From Alloactinosynnema sp. L-07 (GTDB lineage Bacteria > Actinomycetota > Actinomycetes > Mycobacteriales > Pseudonocardiaceae), in NCBI RefSeq assembly GCF_900070365.1, contig NZ_LN850107.1:558001-622000 (forward strand): 64,000 nt of DNA, given 5' to 3'. Positions 51,334 through 59,787 of this stretch are shown here, piece after piece. The translations under genes were made by a program, and so were the position numbers. The first letter of the stretch is position 1, and every line of letters begins with the position of its first letter. The notes below the pieces were generated by a model that was given only the letters and a program-made list of their open reading frames with translations, was not told the DNA's origin and ran no database searches.

Positions 51334-51340
51334 TGGGGGC

Positions 51341-51697
51341 ATGTTCACTGTCGTCGAGGCGAAGATCGAGGTCGGCCGTCTGCTCCCGGTGTTCGACGAG
51401 ATCGTGGCGTTGCGGGCGGACGCGGCGGAGTTGGGCGCGGCGCTGAATTCCGGGGTCGAGACCGGGTTGGGCGGGATGCCGGAGTTCAAGGCGGCGCAGG
51501 CGCGGCTGGACGAGCTGATGACGCTGGTGCAGCACACCGGCGCCGAGCTCAAGGGGTTCGCTCCGCTGTTGGTCGACTTTCCCGGTGAGCTCGACGGGGT
51601 GCCTGTGTTGTGGTGCTGGCTGGAGGGTGATCGGGAACTGGGCTGGTACCACCGGTCCGACCTGGGCTTCGCGGGCCGCAGGCGGCTACCGGTGTGA
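51341..51697 (+). CDS. DUF2203 family protein
   Basis: The 118-residue protein has a helical N-terminus ('MFTVVEAKIEVGRLLPVFDE', 'LDELMTLVQHTGAELKGFA'), then a beta-rich DUF2203-type end with 'DFPGELDGVPVLWCWLEGDR' and 'WYHRSDLGFAGRRRL'. Its role is unknown. CATGAT lies 6 nt before the ATG (51329-51334). The gene overlaps the convergent next gene by 12 bases. Confidence 0.85.
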   Translation: MFTVVEAKIEVGRLLPVFDEIVALRADAAELGAALNSGVETGLGGMPEFKAAQARLDELMTLVQHTGAELKGFAPLLVDFPGELDGVPVLWCWLEGDRELGWYHRSDLGFAGRRRLPV

Positions 51698-52291
51698 GGC
51701 GAACCAGGGGTGGTGCAGGTCGAGGTAGCTGATGTCGGTGAGGACCGACATGTCCTCCTGCATCGCCGCGCTGACCTCAGGGGGCAGTTCCTTGGACTCG
51801 CCCACCCGGGCCTCGTCCTCGGAGGTGAAGAACACCGTCTCGGTGAAGAAGCCGTCGGCGTCGATGGCCATGGTGGCGCCCATGACGTCGGGGCGGTACT
51901 TGGTCATCATCTCGGCGGCGCGCTCGTTAAGGGCGTGGGCCTTGTCGCGGTCGGTGACCCGGCCCTGGATGATCTGGACGAAACCGGCGTCGTCGGAGCC
52001 GCCGTTGAGCAGCAGCGTCACGTCTTCGCAGTCGTGGAACATGGCTTCGCCCTCGAAGCACTGTTCCATCTCGCTCCACCAGGCGCCTTGCTCGGGGCGT
52101 TCGCTGTTGCGGCGGGCCGCTTCAGCGGACTCGAAGCGGATGCAGCAGACCAGCATGCGGTCGTCGGTGATGCCGTAGGTGCCGCCGAGCCAGCCGTCGG
52201 CGCCCGGTTCCAGGTCGGCCAGCCACCGGTCCATAGCGGCCCGCGCGGCCTGCTCGTCGCGCACGCGGCCCTGGATGATCTGCATGAACAT
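51686..52291 (-). CDS. Tandem ABM/dimeric alpha-beta barrel-like protein
   Basis: The 201-residue protein consists of two similar halves, each starting with 'QIIQGRV' ('MFMQIIQGRVRDEQAARAAM' and 'VQIIQGRVTDRDKAHALN'), resembling the antibiotic-biosynthesis monooxygenase/DabB fold as a fused dimer. ATG at 52291 follows GGAG six bases upstream. The substrate is unknown. Confidence 0.78.
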   Translation of the reverse strand: MFMQIIQGRVRDEQAARAAMDRWLADLEPGADGWLGGTYGITDDRMLVCCIRFESAEAARRNSERPEQGAWWSEMEQCFEGEAMFHDCEDVTLLLNGGSDDAGFVQIIQGRVTDRDKAHALNERAAEMMTKYRPDVMGATMAIDADGFFTETVFFTSEDEARVGESKELPPEVSAAMQEDMSVLTDISYLDLHHPWFASHR

Positions 52292-52426
52292 GGTGCGCTC
52301 CAATCGGGTCGTCCTCCCGATGGCGTCCCTCGTCCCGGGCTGGCGACCAAGTGAGGAAACACCCACCCTACGACCGCGCGGCCCATCGCACGACAGGGGC
52401 GAAAGCCTCAGGCCGAGCCGTCACGC

Positions 52427-53335
52427 TCAGGTGTCGTCGCGGCCCTGTTCGGCCAGGAACTGCTCGAACTGGGTGGCCAACTCGTCCCCGGTGGGGATGG
52501 GCGCGCCCGGCTCGGCGAGCATGTTGCGGCCCGCGGCCTCGGCGAAGCTGTCGTACTGGCGTTCCAGCGCGCGCACCCCGTCGGCGATGTCGTCGGACTC
52601 GGCGACCTGGCGCTCGATCTCCAGGTCGGCCTGGCGCTTGGCCTCGCGCAGGCTCTCGGCGGGCAGCCGCAGGCCGGTGGCCCGTTCGACGGAGTCCAAC
52701 AGCGACAGCGCCGCGGCCGGGTAGGAGGCGTGCGAGAGGTAGTGCGGCACGTGCGCGGCGAAGCCCATCGCGTCGTGGCCGGACTCGCCGAGGCGGAATT
52801 CCAGCAGCGCGGAGATGCCTGCGGGGACCTGCAGGCGGTTGAACACCTGGCGGTAGTCGCGGACCAGTTCCGGCCGGGTGCCGTGCGCGGTGACCTCCAG
52901 CGGCCGGGTGTGTGGGACGCCCATCGGGATGCCGTGGAACCCGACCGCCATCCGCACGCCCCACCGCTCGACCAGCGAGCCGACGGCGGCGCTGAACCGC
53001 TCCCACTCGCGGTCCGGTTCGGGGCCGGTGAGCAACAGGAACGGCATGCCGTCGGTGTCGTGCAGCAGGTGCACGGCGATCTCGGGCGCGGTGTATGACT
53101 CCCAGTGGTCGGTGAGGTAGGTCATCGTCGGCCTGCGCGCTCGGTAGTCCACGAGCCGGTCGGCGTCGAATCGAGCGACGACCCGGTGCTCCAGGGTCTC
53201 CAGCAGGTGCTCGGCGACCAGACGGCCCGCCGATCCCGCGTCCATGAACCCCTCGAAGTTGTGCAGCAGCACCGTGCCCGTCAGATCGGGGACATCCGAG
53301 TCCACGCCGTACAGGTCCTCCGGACCGTCCACCAC
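52427..53335 (-). CDS. PAC2-family protein (proteasome assembly chaperone-like)
   Basis: The 302-residue PAC2 protein begins with the conserved 'GTVLLHNFEGFMDAGSAGRL' region, has 'RRPTMTYLTDHWESY' and 'FHGIPMGVPHTRPLEVTAHG', and a C-terminal acidic helical tail. In actinobacteria such proteins are common near proteasome-related genes or on their own. A direct assembly role is not established. GTG (Val) start at 53335. Confidence 0.9.
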   Translation of the reverse strand: MVDGPEDLYGVDSDVPDLTGTVLLHNFEGFMDAGSAGRLVAEHLLETLEHRVVARFDADRLVDYRARRPTMTYLTDHWESYTAPEIAVHLLHDTDGMPFLLLTGPEPDREWERFSAAVGSLVERWGVRMAVGFHGIPMGVPHTRPLEVTAHGTRPELVRDYRQVFNRLQVPAGISALLEFRLGESGHDAMGFAAHVPHYLSHASYPAAALSLLDSVERATGLRLPAESLREAKRQADLEIERQVAESDDIADGVRALERQYDSFAEAAGRNMLAEPGAPIPTGDELATQFEQFLAEQGRDDT

Positions 53336-53423
53336 AACTGCCTCCCAGTCTCCGACCTAGCCACCCCAGTAAACGCCACCGCGACCCAGTCCATTCCTGG
53401 TTCCCGGATGACAAACTCATCTC

Positions 53424-54317
53424 ATGAGCAGGCCCGCGGTGATCGACGCCGCCGATCTAGGCCTTTTCGGGCCGGACTCGGTGACGTGGCAGGTGCACGC
53501 CGACCCGTCGATGTGGTTCGGCGGGATCCGCAGCCTGTACTTCCAGGCGCTGCATCCGCGTGCCGTGGCGGGCGTGGTGCAGAACTCCGACTTCCAGGGC
53601 GACCCGCTCGGCAGGCTGGTCCGCACCGCGGACTTCGTCGGGATCACCACCTACGGCACCGTTGACCAGGCCGAACAGGCGGGTGCGCGGGTGCGCCGGG
53701 TGCACCGGTCACTGCGGGCCAAGGACGACCGGGGCAGATCGTTTCGGATCGATGACCCGGAACTGCTGCTCTGGGTGCATTGTGCTGAGACTTCGTCATT
53801 TCTCGCGGTCGCGCGCCGCGCGGGCTTCCCGCTGACCAAGGAACACGCCGATCTCTACTTCCGCGAACAACGCTCGTCGGCCGCGCTCGTGGGCCTCGAC
53901 CCGGACGAAGTGCCGGGCAGCGTCAGCGAAATGTCGACCTACCTGAAACGTGTTTACCCTTTGTTAAGAAGAAGCGACGACTCTGATCTGATCTACGACT
54001 TCTTGCACCGGCCGCCGGTGCAAGGGCTTCTGGCGATGGGCGCGCGGGTCTACGAACCGACAATCGGTCATTTGTCGTATTCGCTGTTGCCGGGGTGGGC
54101 GCGGCGGCTTTACGGCCGCCGCGCTTACCCTGCCTCGGTGACCACCTTGGCCGTACGCGCGTTCCGTAAGGCCGCGCTGGCCGTACCCGGTGGATTCCGG
54201 CTGTCTCGCAAGATCGAGCCCGCACCGGTCGCCGCTATTCGGCGACTCGGTGAATGGGCCGCGCCGTCACCGGCGCGGCTGCCGGACCTCAGCCGCCGTG
54301 GGCTTCCTGGAACTTGA
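53424..54317 (+). CDS. Oxygenase MpaB family (DUF2236) protein
   Basis: A 297-residue protein of the MpaB/DUF2236 group, to which the latex clearing protein Lcp is also related. It has 'DPSMWFGGIRSLYFQALHPR', 'DFQGDPLGRLVRTADFVGIT', and the His-containing 'LLWVHCAETSSFLAVARRAG', which fits heme ligation in the family. The substrate is unknown. CAAACT lies 6 nt before the ATG (53412-53417). Confidence 0.9.
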   Translation: MSRPAVIDAADLGLFGPDSVTWQVHADPSMWFGGIRSLYFQALHPRAVAGVVQNSDFQGDPLGRLVRTADFVGITTYGTVDQAEQAGARVRRVHRSLRAKDDRGRSFRIDDPELLLWVHCAETSSFLAVARRAGFPLTKEHADLYFREQRSSAALVGLDPDEVPGSVSEMSTYLKRVYPLLRRSDDSDLIYDFLHRPPVQGLLAMGARVYEPTIGHLSYSLLPGWARRLYGRRAYPASVTTLAVRAFRKAALAVPGGFRLSRKIEPAPVAAIRRLGEWAAPSPARLPDLSRRGLPGT

Positions 54318-54636
54318 TCACCAGCGCCTGCGGGATCCGGCCGCGCTCGGCGATGCTCTCGCCCTGGCTGCGCGCCCACTCGCGAATCGCCTGGTTGTCG
54401 GCCTTGTCGGCGGCCGAGGGGGACTTGCGCGCGGTGACGGCGTTCACCTTGGCCTTGCGGCCGCCGGTGCGGCGGGCGTGGCCGACGAACTCCGCGAGTG
54501 ACTCGCGCAGGCGGGTGGCGTTCTCGGTCGACAAGTCGATCAGGAAGTCCACGCCGTCGAGAGCGAAAGTGACGGTCTCGTCGGCTGTGCCACCGTCGAG
54601 ATCATCGACCAGCTCGACAACGGTCTTCTGCGCCAC
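54289..54636 (-). CDS. lsr2: Lsr2 histone-like DNA-bridging protein
   Basis: The 115-residue nucleoid protein has an N-terminal dimerisation domain ('KTVVELVDDLDGGTADETV') and a C-terminal DNA-binding domain with the AT-hook-like core 'RGRIPQALVIKFQEAHGG'. It binds AT-rich DNA and silences foreign genes. GTG start at 54636. It overlaps the 3' end of the convergent MpaB-like gene by 29 bases. Confidence 0.95.
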   Translation of the reverse strand: MAQKTVVELVDDLDGGTADETVTFALDGVDFLIDLSTENATRLRESLAEFVGHARRTGGRKAKVNAVTARKSPSAADKADNQAIREWARSQGESIAERGRIPQALVIKFQEAHGG

Positions 54637-54790
54637 GGTTTCCTCCGCGTGATGAGAGTCGTATTGGCCGAATTGGCCGCGGTCGTCCGGTATTCCTCCG
54701 ACCGCCTGTGGGAATCATAGGGGTATCTCGTCGTGGAACCCACAAGCCGGTCCGGTGTGGCGCTCGTGGATAATCACGCGGGGAGGTGTG

Positions 54791-55186
54791 ATGGCGGCCG
54801 ACATTGCGGCGAAGGGCACGCTCGCCGCGGTCGCCCTCGGCGGGGCGGTGGGATCACTCGCGCGATATTGGCTGGTCAGCGTGGTCCCGGCCAAAACTGG
54901 CGGATTTCCGCTGGGCACTTTGCTTGTCAATTCCGTCGGTTGCCTGCTCATCGGGGCGCTGATGGTCGCCGTGGTGGAGCTGAGAAAAGTTCATACCCTT
55001 GTCAGGCCATTTCTCGGTGTCGGTGTACTAGGTGGGTTCACCACGTTCTCTGCCTACACCGAGGAAGTCCGCGCCCTGCTCGCCCCGGACACTATGCTCG
55101 TGGCGCTGGCCTACCTGATCACCACAGTCCTGTGCGCCCTCGCAGCGGTGGCGGTCGGGATGCGCCTGGCCAGGTGGGCGGTGTGA
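54791..55186 (+). CDS. crcB: Fluoride efflux channel CrcB/Fluc, first subunit gene
   Basis: A 131-residue four-helix membrane protein that exports fluoride as part of a dimer. Family motifs are 'GGAVGSLARYWLVS', the channel Asn in 'LGTLLVNSVGCLLIGAL', and 'GVLGGFTTFSAYTEE'. ATG at 54791 has GGGAGG. Its stop overlaps the second crcB start. I found no fluoride riboswitch upstream. Confidence 0.94.
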   Translation: MAADIAAKGTLAAVALGGAVGSLARYWLVSVVPAKTGGFPLGTLLVNSVGCLLIGALMVAVVELRKVHTLVRPFLGVGVLGGFTTFSAYTEEVRALLAPDTMLVALAYLITTVLCALAAVAVGMRLARWAV

Positions 55187-55533
55187 CCGTACTCCTGGTC
55201 GCCCTCGGCGCCGCCGTCGGCGCGCCCGCGCGGTACCTGGTCGACCGTGCGCTGCGCGGACGCTTCGGCCACGGCTTTCCGTGGGGCACGCTGGTGGTCA
55301 ACATCGTTGGCTCGGGAGTGCTCGGCGCGCTCGCGGGCGTGTCGACGGCGACAAACGCACTGCTCGGCGTCGGTTTCTGCGGCGCGCTGACCACCTACAG
55401 CACCTTCGGCTATGAGACGGTCCGACTCCTGGAGGACAGCGCCTACCGCAAGGCGTTCGCCAACGTCGCGGTCAGCGTGGTCGCGGGCATCGGCGCGGCC
55501 GCCGTTGGCCACGCGCTCAGCGTGCCAGGCTGA
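55183..55533 (+). CDS. crcB: Fluoride efflux channel CrcB/Fluc, second subunit gene
   Basis: A 116-residue CrcB homologue in tandem with the first, starting with GTG at 55183 that overlaps the previous stop. It has 'GAAVGAPARYLVDRALRG', 'GTLVVNIVGSGVLGAL' and 'GFCGALTTYSTFGYETVRLL'. In species with two crcB genes the products form a heterodimer with antiparallel subunits (family knowledge). Its 3' end overlaps the convergent next gene. Confidence 0.94.
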   Translation: MTVLLVALGAAVGAPARYLVDRALRGRFGHGFPWGTLVVNIVGSGVLGALAGVSTATNALLGVGFCGALTTYSTFGYETVRLLEDSAYRKAFANVAVSVVAGIGAAAVGHALSVPG

Positions 55534-56779
55534 GCTGCAGCGCCTTGGTGACGATCTCCTTGAGCGCCGGGTCGTCCGGCGCCGATGGCTGGTCCAGCCA
55601 GACCGCCTGCACGAGCTTGAGACTGTTTCCCTCACGCCCGCTGGCGTAGGCGGCCGACTCGAAGGTCGGCTTGCGGTCCCCCGGCCAGGCCACGCCTTCC
55701 GCGGCCTGGTCGGCGACACCGCCGCCGCCGGACCGGTCGGCCACGGTGCGCAGTTCGGTCGCCGAACTGCTGGAGCTGAACCGCAGTACCGACACGAGGA
55801 CCGCCGCGTGCTTGCCGTCCGAGGTGGCCTCGAAGCGCGCGCGGATGAGGCGCGCGCACCCGTTGGCCTCCAGCCAGCCGCGCACGTCGCCGAAGGCGTG
55901 GGCGGCGCAGTCGGTGTGCTCGGCCGACCCGCGCGCGGTGAAGCCGACGCCGTCGACCGGGACCGGGCCGGGTCGGTTGCCGTCGGGGTCGCGCTGGTGG
56001 CCGGAGTCGCTGGCCGAGCTGATCGCCACGGCGATCCCGGTGATCAGCAGGATCGCCACCAAGATCGCGGCGATGATCGGCAGCCACCGCAGGCCGCCTT
56101 GCTTCGGCGCGGCGACCGGCTTGGGTGCGGCCGGGCCGTCGACGACCCGGGGGATCAGCGTGGTGGTCGCCGCGGCGGCCGCATGGGGGAAGCCTTCCGC
56201 CGCGAGGTCGCCGAGGTCGGGTCCCGTGGGGTGCAGCGCGGCGAGGATCCGCCCGGCCTCCGCCACCGTGCACGGCCGCGGGTGGGTGGCCAGTTCGCGG
56301 GCGGCGGTGAGCAGGTTCATCGGCTCGGGGTGCAGGATCCGGACCCCACGCACCAGGTCGGCGGTGGGCTGAGAGACCTGTGAGACGTAGGGGCCGATCG
56401 CGACGACCGTGCTGACCGGCACCGGCTCGACCCGGCCCGCCTGCAGCAGTCCGGTGACCGCCGCGGTCGCGGCCAGCGCCTCGGCCGCCGGGTTGGTCGC
56501 CCCGTCCGGCCGGACAAGCGGCCAGCCGTCGGTCTTCCACTGCCCGCCCAGTGGCGCGTCCAGGCGCACGGCCGGGTCGGGCAGGTCCACCCCGACGATC
56601 ACCAGGACCCCGCGCGGCAGCACGACCACGGCGTCGATGGGTTGATCACTGCCGGGCGGCTGGACGCCGAGCAGCGCGATCCCGCCGACGACCTCGTCAC
56701 CGCGTCCCCAGGACACCAGCGCGGCGCGCAGGTCCTTGCCCACGGCGGAGGTCGCGTCCCCGATCCGGACCAGCCGCAC
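55517..56779 (-). CDS. Membrane protein with NERD-like cytoplasmic domain, function unknown
   Basis: The 420-residue protein starts 'VRLVRIGDATSAVGKDLRAA' and has an N-terminal part with 'VVVLPRGVLVIVGVDLPDP' reminiscent of NERD-type nuclease-related domains (about residues 20-115), a membrane helix (about 250-273), and a C-terminal extracellular domain with Cys residues. Similar proteins occur in actinobacteria without known function. GTG at 56779 follows GGGGAGG. It is divergent from the subtilase gene. Confidence 0.75.
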   Translation of the reverse strand: MRLVRIGDATSAVGKDLRAALVSWGRGDEVVGGIALLGVQPPGSDQPIDAVVVLPRGVLVIVGVDLPDPAVRLDAPLGGQWKTDGWPLVRPDGATNPAAEALAATAAVTGLLQAGRVEPVPVSTVVAIGPYVSQVSQPTADLVRGVRILHPEPMNLLTAARELATHPRPCTVAEAGRILAALHPTGPDLGDLAAEGFPHAAAAATTTLIPRVVDGPAAPKPVAAPKQGGLRWLPIIAAILVAILLITGIAVAISSASDSGHQRDPDGNRPGPVPVDGVGFTARGSAEHTDCAAHAFGDVRGWLEANGCARLIRARFEATSDGKHAAVLVSVLRFSSSSSATELRTVADRSGGGGVADQAAEGVAWPGDRKPTFESAAYASGREGNSLKLVQAVWLDQPSAPDDPALKEIVTKALQLSLAR

Positions 56780-56963
56780 CCGCCACCTCCCCGACCAGTG
56801 GCGGTTCGGTCTCGAACGTCGCCGTGTCGACACGGTAGCGGTGTGTTCCAGGGCTGATCGCGGCGCCCTGGCCGGCGAACGGGTGCGACCGTCGTCACCC
56901 AAACGGGCGACCGTCGTTACGGTGAACGTCACCTTCCAAGTCGGTTTTTGTCCTGGAGGTTCC

Positions 56964-58439
56964 ATGTTTGGTCGTTCCCTGCGCGGCAAGCGAGTACTCA
57001 TCGGTCTGACGGCCGCGGCTGTCGCCATTCCGCTGACGGTCACCTCGCCCGCCTCAGCGGGTCCACTCGCCCCGCTGTCCGCCTCGCTCACCGCGTTGCT
57101 CGGCTCCGCCACCCAGTCACTCACCGTCCTGGTCCACGGCACATCGGCCGCCGCGGCCGACACCGCCGCCCGACAGGCCGGTCTCGCCCCGATCGGCAAG
57201 TTCAACAAGGTCGGCGTGGTCGTCGCCCGGGGGTCGGCCCAGCAGGTCCAAGCCGTGCGCGCCAACTCCGGCGTCACCTATGTCGAGGGCAATGACCCGG
57301 TTCGCTACCTCGCCAGTAGCCCGGGGACGACCGCGACCACGAGCCTGCAGGCCCAGCAGACGCTGACCGGCGCGAACGGGCGCAAGCTCGACGGCAGCGG
57401 CGTCTCGGTGGCGATCATCGACTCCGGGATCGACCCGACCCACCCCGCGTTCAAGGGCGACGACGGCAAGACCCGCGTCGTGCGCAACCTCAAGAGCCTG
57501 TGCCTGGACGAGGCCAGCGTCGGCACCGGCTGCATCACCGACGTCCCGACGTCGGTCGACACCGACGCGCTCGCCGTGGGCGGTCACGGCACCCACGTGT
57601 CGGGCATCGCCGCGGGCAAGCGGCTGACGCTCAGCGACGGCACCCAGGTCGGCGGTTCGGCCCCCGGCGCCAAGATCGTGTCGATCTCGACTGGTGCGGT
57701 GATCCTCATCGTCGGCGCCGACGCGGCGCTGAACTGGGTGCTGGAGAACCACCGCGCGCCCTGCGGCGCGGGTGTCCCGGCGAGCACCTGCCCGCCGATC
57801 AAGGCGATCAACAACTCCTACGGGCCCTCCGGGGGTGGCGCGTTCGACCCGAACTCCGCCACCGCCAAGATCCAGCGCCAACTCGCCGCCGAAGGCGTGG
57901 TCACGGTGTGGGCCAACGGCAACGACGGTGGCGACGGCTCGGCGAACGTGTCGAACCCGCCCGGCCAGGACCCGACCCCCGGCGTGCTGTCGGTCGCTTC
58001 CTACAACGACCAGGCCACCGGCACCCGCAACGGCACCGTGTCCGGCTTCTCCTCCCGTGGCCTGGCCACTAACCCGGCGACCTGGCCGGACATCTCCGCG
58101 CCGGGGGAGAACATCATCTCGGCGTGCAGGCTGTACCTGCCGATCTGTGCCACCGGCCTGGCCCCCAAGAACGGCCCGGGGCTGCTCGACATCGGCAGCT
58201 ACAACGTGATCAGCGGGACATCGATGGCTGCGCCACAGATCACCGGCATTGTCGCCCAGCTGTTCCAGGCGAAGCCGACCGCGACCCCCGCCGAGATCGA
58301 GGCCATCCTCAAGACCAAGGCGCACAAGTTCACGAATGGGGCGGCCTACACCGCCGTCGGGCCGTACACGAGCAGCTTCGACAAGGGAACCGGCCTGGTC
58401 GACGTGGTCGCCGCCGCGACCGCTCTAGGCGCACACTGA
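56964..58439 (+). CDS. Secreted subtilisin-like serine peptidase (S8 family)
   Basis: The 491-residue exported protease has a signal peptide (end near 'TSPASAGP'), a propeptide region, and a full S8 catalytic triad: Asp in 'VAIIDSGIDPTHP', His in 'AVGGHGTHVSGIA', and Ser in 'ISGTSMAAPQITG'. The ATG at 56964 has GGAGG. It is followed by a Rho-independent terminator. It is not closely related to the first S8 gene in the window by eye, beyond the triad. Confidence 0.93.
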   Translation: MFGRSLRGKRVLIGLTAAAVAIPLTVTSPASAGPLAPLSASLTALLGSATQSLTVLVHGTSAAAADTAARQAGLAPIGKFNKVGVVVARGSAQQVQAVRANSGVTYVEGNDPVRYLASSPGTTATTSLQAQQTLTGANGRKLDGSGVSVAIIDSGIDPTHPAFKGDDGKTRVVRNLKSLCLDEASVGTGCITDVPTSVDTDALAVGGHGTHVSGIAAGKRLTLSDGTQVGGSAPGAKIVSISTGAVILIVGADAALNWVLENHRAPCGAGVPASTCPPIKAINNSYGPSGGGAFDPNSATAKIQRQLAAEGVVTVWANGNDGGDGSANVSNPPGQDPTPGVLSVASYNDQATGTRNGTVSGFSSRGLATNPATWPDISAPGENIISACRLYLPICATGLAPKNGPGLLDIGSYNVISGTSMAAPQITGIVAQLFQAKPTATPAEIEAILKTKAHKFTNGAAYTAVGPYTSSFDKGTGLVDVVAAATALGAH

Positions 58440-58455
58440 TTCACTGACTCGGGGT

Positions 58456-58496
58456 ATGCGGGGAGTCTGGCGACAGGCTCCCCGCATTCTTGTTTT
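58456..58496 (+). terminator. Rho-independent terminator after the subtilase
   Basis: ATGCGGGGAG (58456-58465) pairs with CTCCCCGCAT (58478-58487) over a 12-nt loop and is followed by a T-rich tract (TCTTGTTTT). Confidence 0.9.
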
Positions 58497-58654
58497 ACCT
58501 AAGAATTTGCTGATGCGCCTGATGCTTTCCGTGGTTCGTGTGGCCAAAGTGTCCGGATGCAGGGCACAATGTGGCGGGTATTCCACCCGTGCGGCAACCG
58601 CCGGTCGACAGGACGTAGGGGAAGACGATCCTCGTCGAGCAGCGGAGGTCAGCA

Positions 58655-59158
58655 GTGAGCACCCGTGGAAACACCCAAGGCGTGGTGTACGTCCACTCGT
58701 CGCCGTCTGCGGTATGTCCGCACGTCGAGTGGGCTATTTCGGGCACCCTCGGGGTGCGCGCCGAATTGAAGTGGACCGCGCAGGCCGCCGCGCCCGGCCA
58801 ACTGCGTGCCGAGTGCGCGTGGACCGCCGACGCGGGCACCGGCGGCAAGCTCGCGGGCGCCCTGCGCGCGTGGCCGATGATCCGCTTCGAGGTCACCGAG
58901 GAACCCAGCGCCGGTGTCGACGGTGAACGTTTCTGCTACGCCCCGACCCTGGGCCTGTGGCACGCGCGCACCAGCGCCAACGGCGACATCGTCGTCGGCG
59001 AGGACCAGCTGCGGACCTTGGCGGCGTCGGCCAGGGCGGGGGAGTCCTTCGCCTACGGCGTCGACGAGCTGCTCGGCGCGTCGTGGGACGAGGCGCTGGA
59101 GCCGTTTCGCCGCGCGGGCGACGGCGCCCCGGTGACCTGGCTGCACCGGGTCGGATAG
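58655..59158 (+). CDS. DUF3145 family protein
   Basis: The 167-residue protein matches the DUF3145 family of Actinobacteria: 'GVVYVHSSPSAVCPHVEWAI' near the start and 'YAPTLGLWHARTSANGDIVV' later. No function is known. GTG at 58655 has a GGAGG site 6 nt upstream. Confidence 0.9.
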   Translation: MSTRGNTQGVVYVHSSPSAVCPHVEWAISGTLGVRAELKWTAQAAAPGQLRAECAWTADAGTGGKLAGALRAWPMIRFEVTEEPSAGVDGERFCYAPTLGLWHARTSANGDIVVGEDQLRTLAASARAGESFAYGVDELLGASWDEALEPFRRAGDGAPVTWLHRVG

Positions 59159-59179
59159 TGGTTGTGGCACGCTTGACCT

Positions 59180-59764
59180 GTGGTTGAGGGGTCGATGCGG
59201 CAGCAGTGGGTGTGGCCCGCGGTGCTGGTCGCCGTGGTGCTGACGGCCGCGGCGAGCCTGCTGGCCCGCGAGCTGTACGCCGATGATCGCGCCGCGCCGC
59301 CGCCCGCGGCCGTCCTGCCGAGCGAGGGCCCGCTGCCCGCCGCCGAACAGCCGGGCCACCGAGATGTGCGCGGCACGCAGGACGCCACCCAGCACCCGAT
59401 GTACGAGACGGTCCGGCAGTTGCTGCAGACCTATTTCGACGCGATCAACGGCAAGAACTACGCCCGCTGGCAGACCACGGTCACGGCGGACCGGATCAAG
59501 AACATGCCCGAGACCAACTGGCGGGCCAGCTACCGGTCGACGCTGGACGGCAGCATCGTTGTCTACCGGATCGACACGGGCCCAGAGGACACCGCGCGGG
59601 TGATGCTGCGGTTCATCAGCAAGCAGGACGTCTCCGACGCGCCGCTTGAGCTGCCGGTGGCGTGCATCCGGTGGAGCGTCGTCTTCCCGATGGCGATCGA
59701 GGACGACGTGTGGAAGCTCGCCGGGGGGCCGACCGGCGCCTCACCGCAGCACGAAGCCTGCTGA
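59180..59764 (+). CDS. Membrane-anchored hypothetical protein
   Basis: The 194-residue protein has an N-terminal membrane helix (about residues 10-30) followed by a Pro/Ala-rich stretch and a soluble NTF2-like region ('TYFDAINGKNYARWQTTVTA', 'YRIDTGPEDTARVMLRFISK'), a fold common in exported actinobacterial proteins with Cys pairs. GTG at 59180 has a weak CACGCT box 7 nt upstream. ATG at 59195 is the alternative. Confidence 0.75.
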   Translation: MVEGSMRQQWVWPAVLVAVVLTAAASLLARELYADDRAAPPPAAVLPSEGPLPAAEQPGHRDVRGTQDATQHPMYETVRQLLQTYFDAINGKNYARWQTTVTADRIKNMPETNWRASYRSTLDGSIVVYRIDTGPEDTARVMLRFISKQDVSDAPLELPVACIRWSVVFPMAIEDDVWKLAGGPTGASPQHEAC

Positions 59765-59787
59765 GACGCCGGTCGGAGGCGGCTCAT

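Noticed and set aside
54637..54790. Fluoride riboswitch before the crcB pair
   Set aside because: No match to the conserved fluoride-aptamer pseudoknot could be drawn by eye.
56964..58439. Subtilase as a type VII secretion mycosin
   Set aside because: It has a signal peptide, but there is no C-terminal membrane anchor and no ESX gene nearby.
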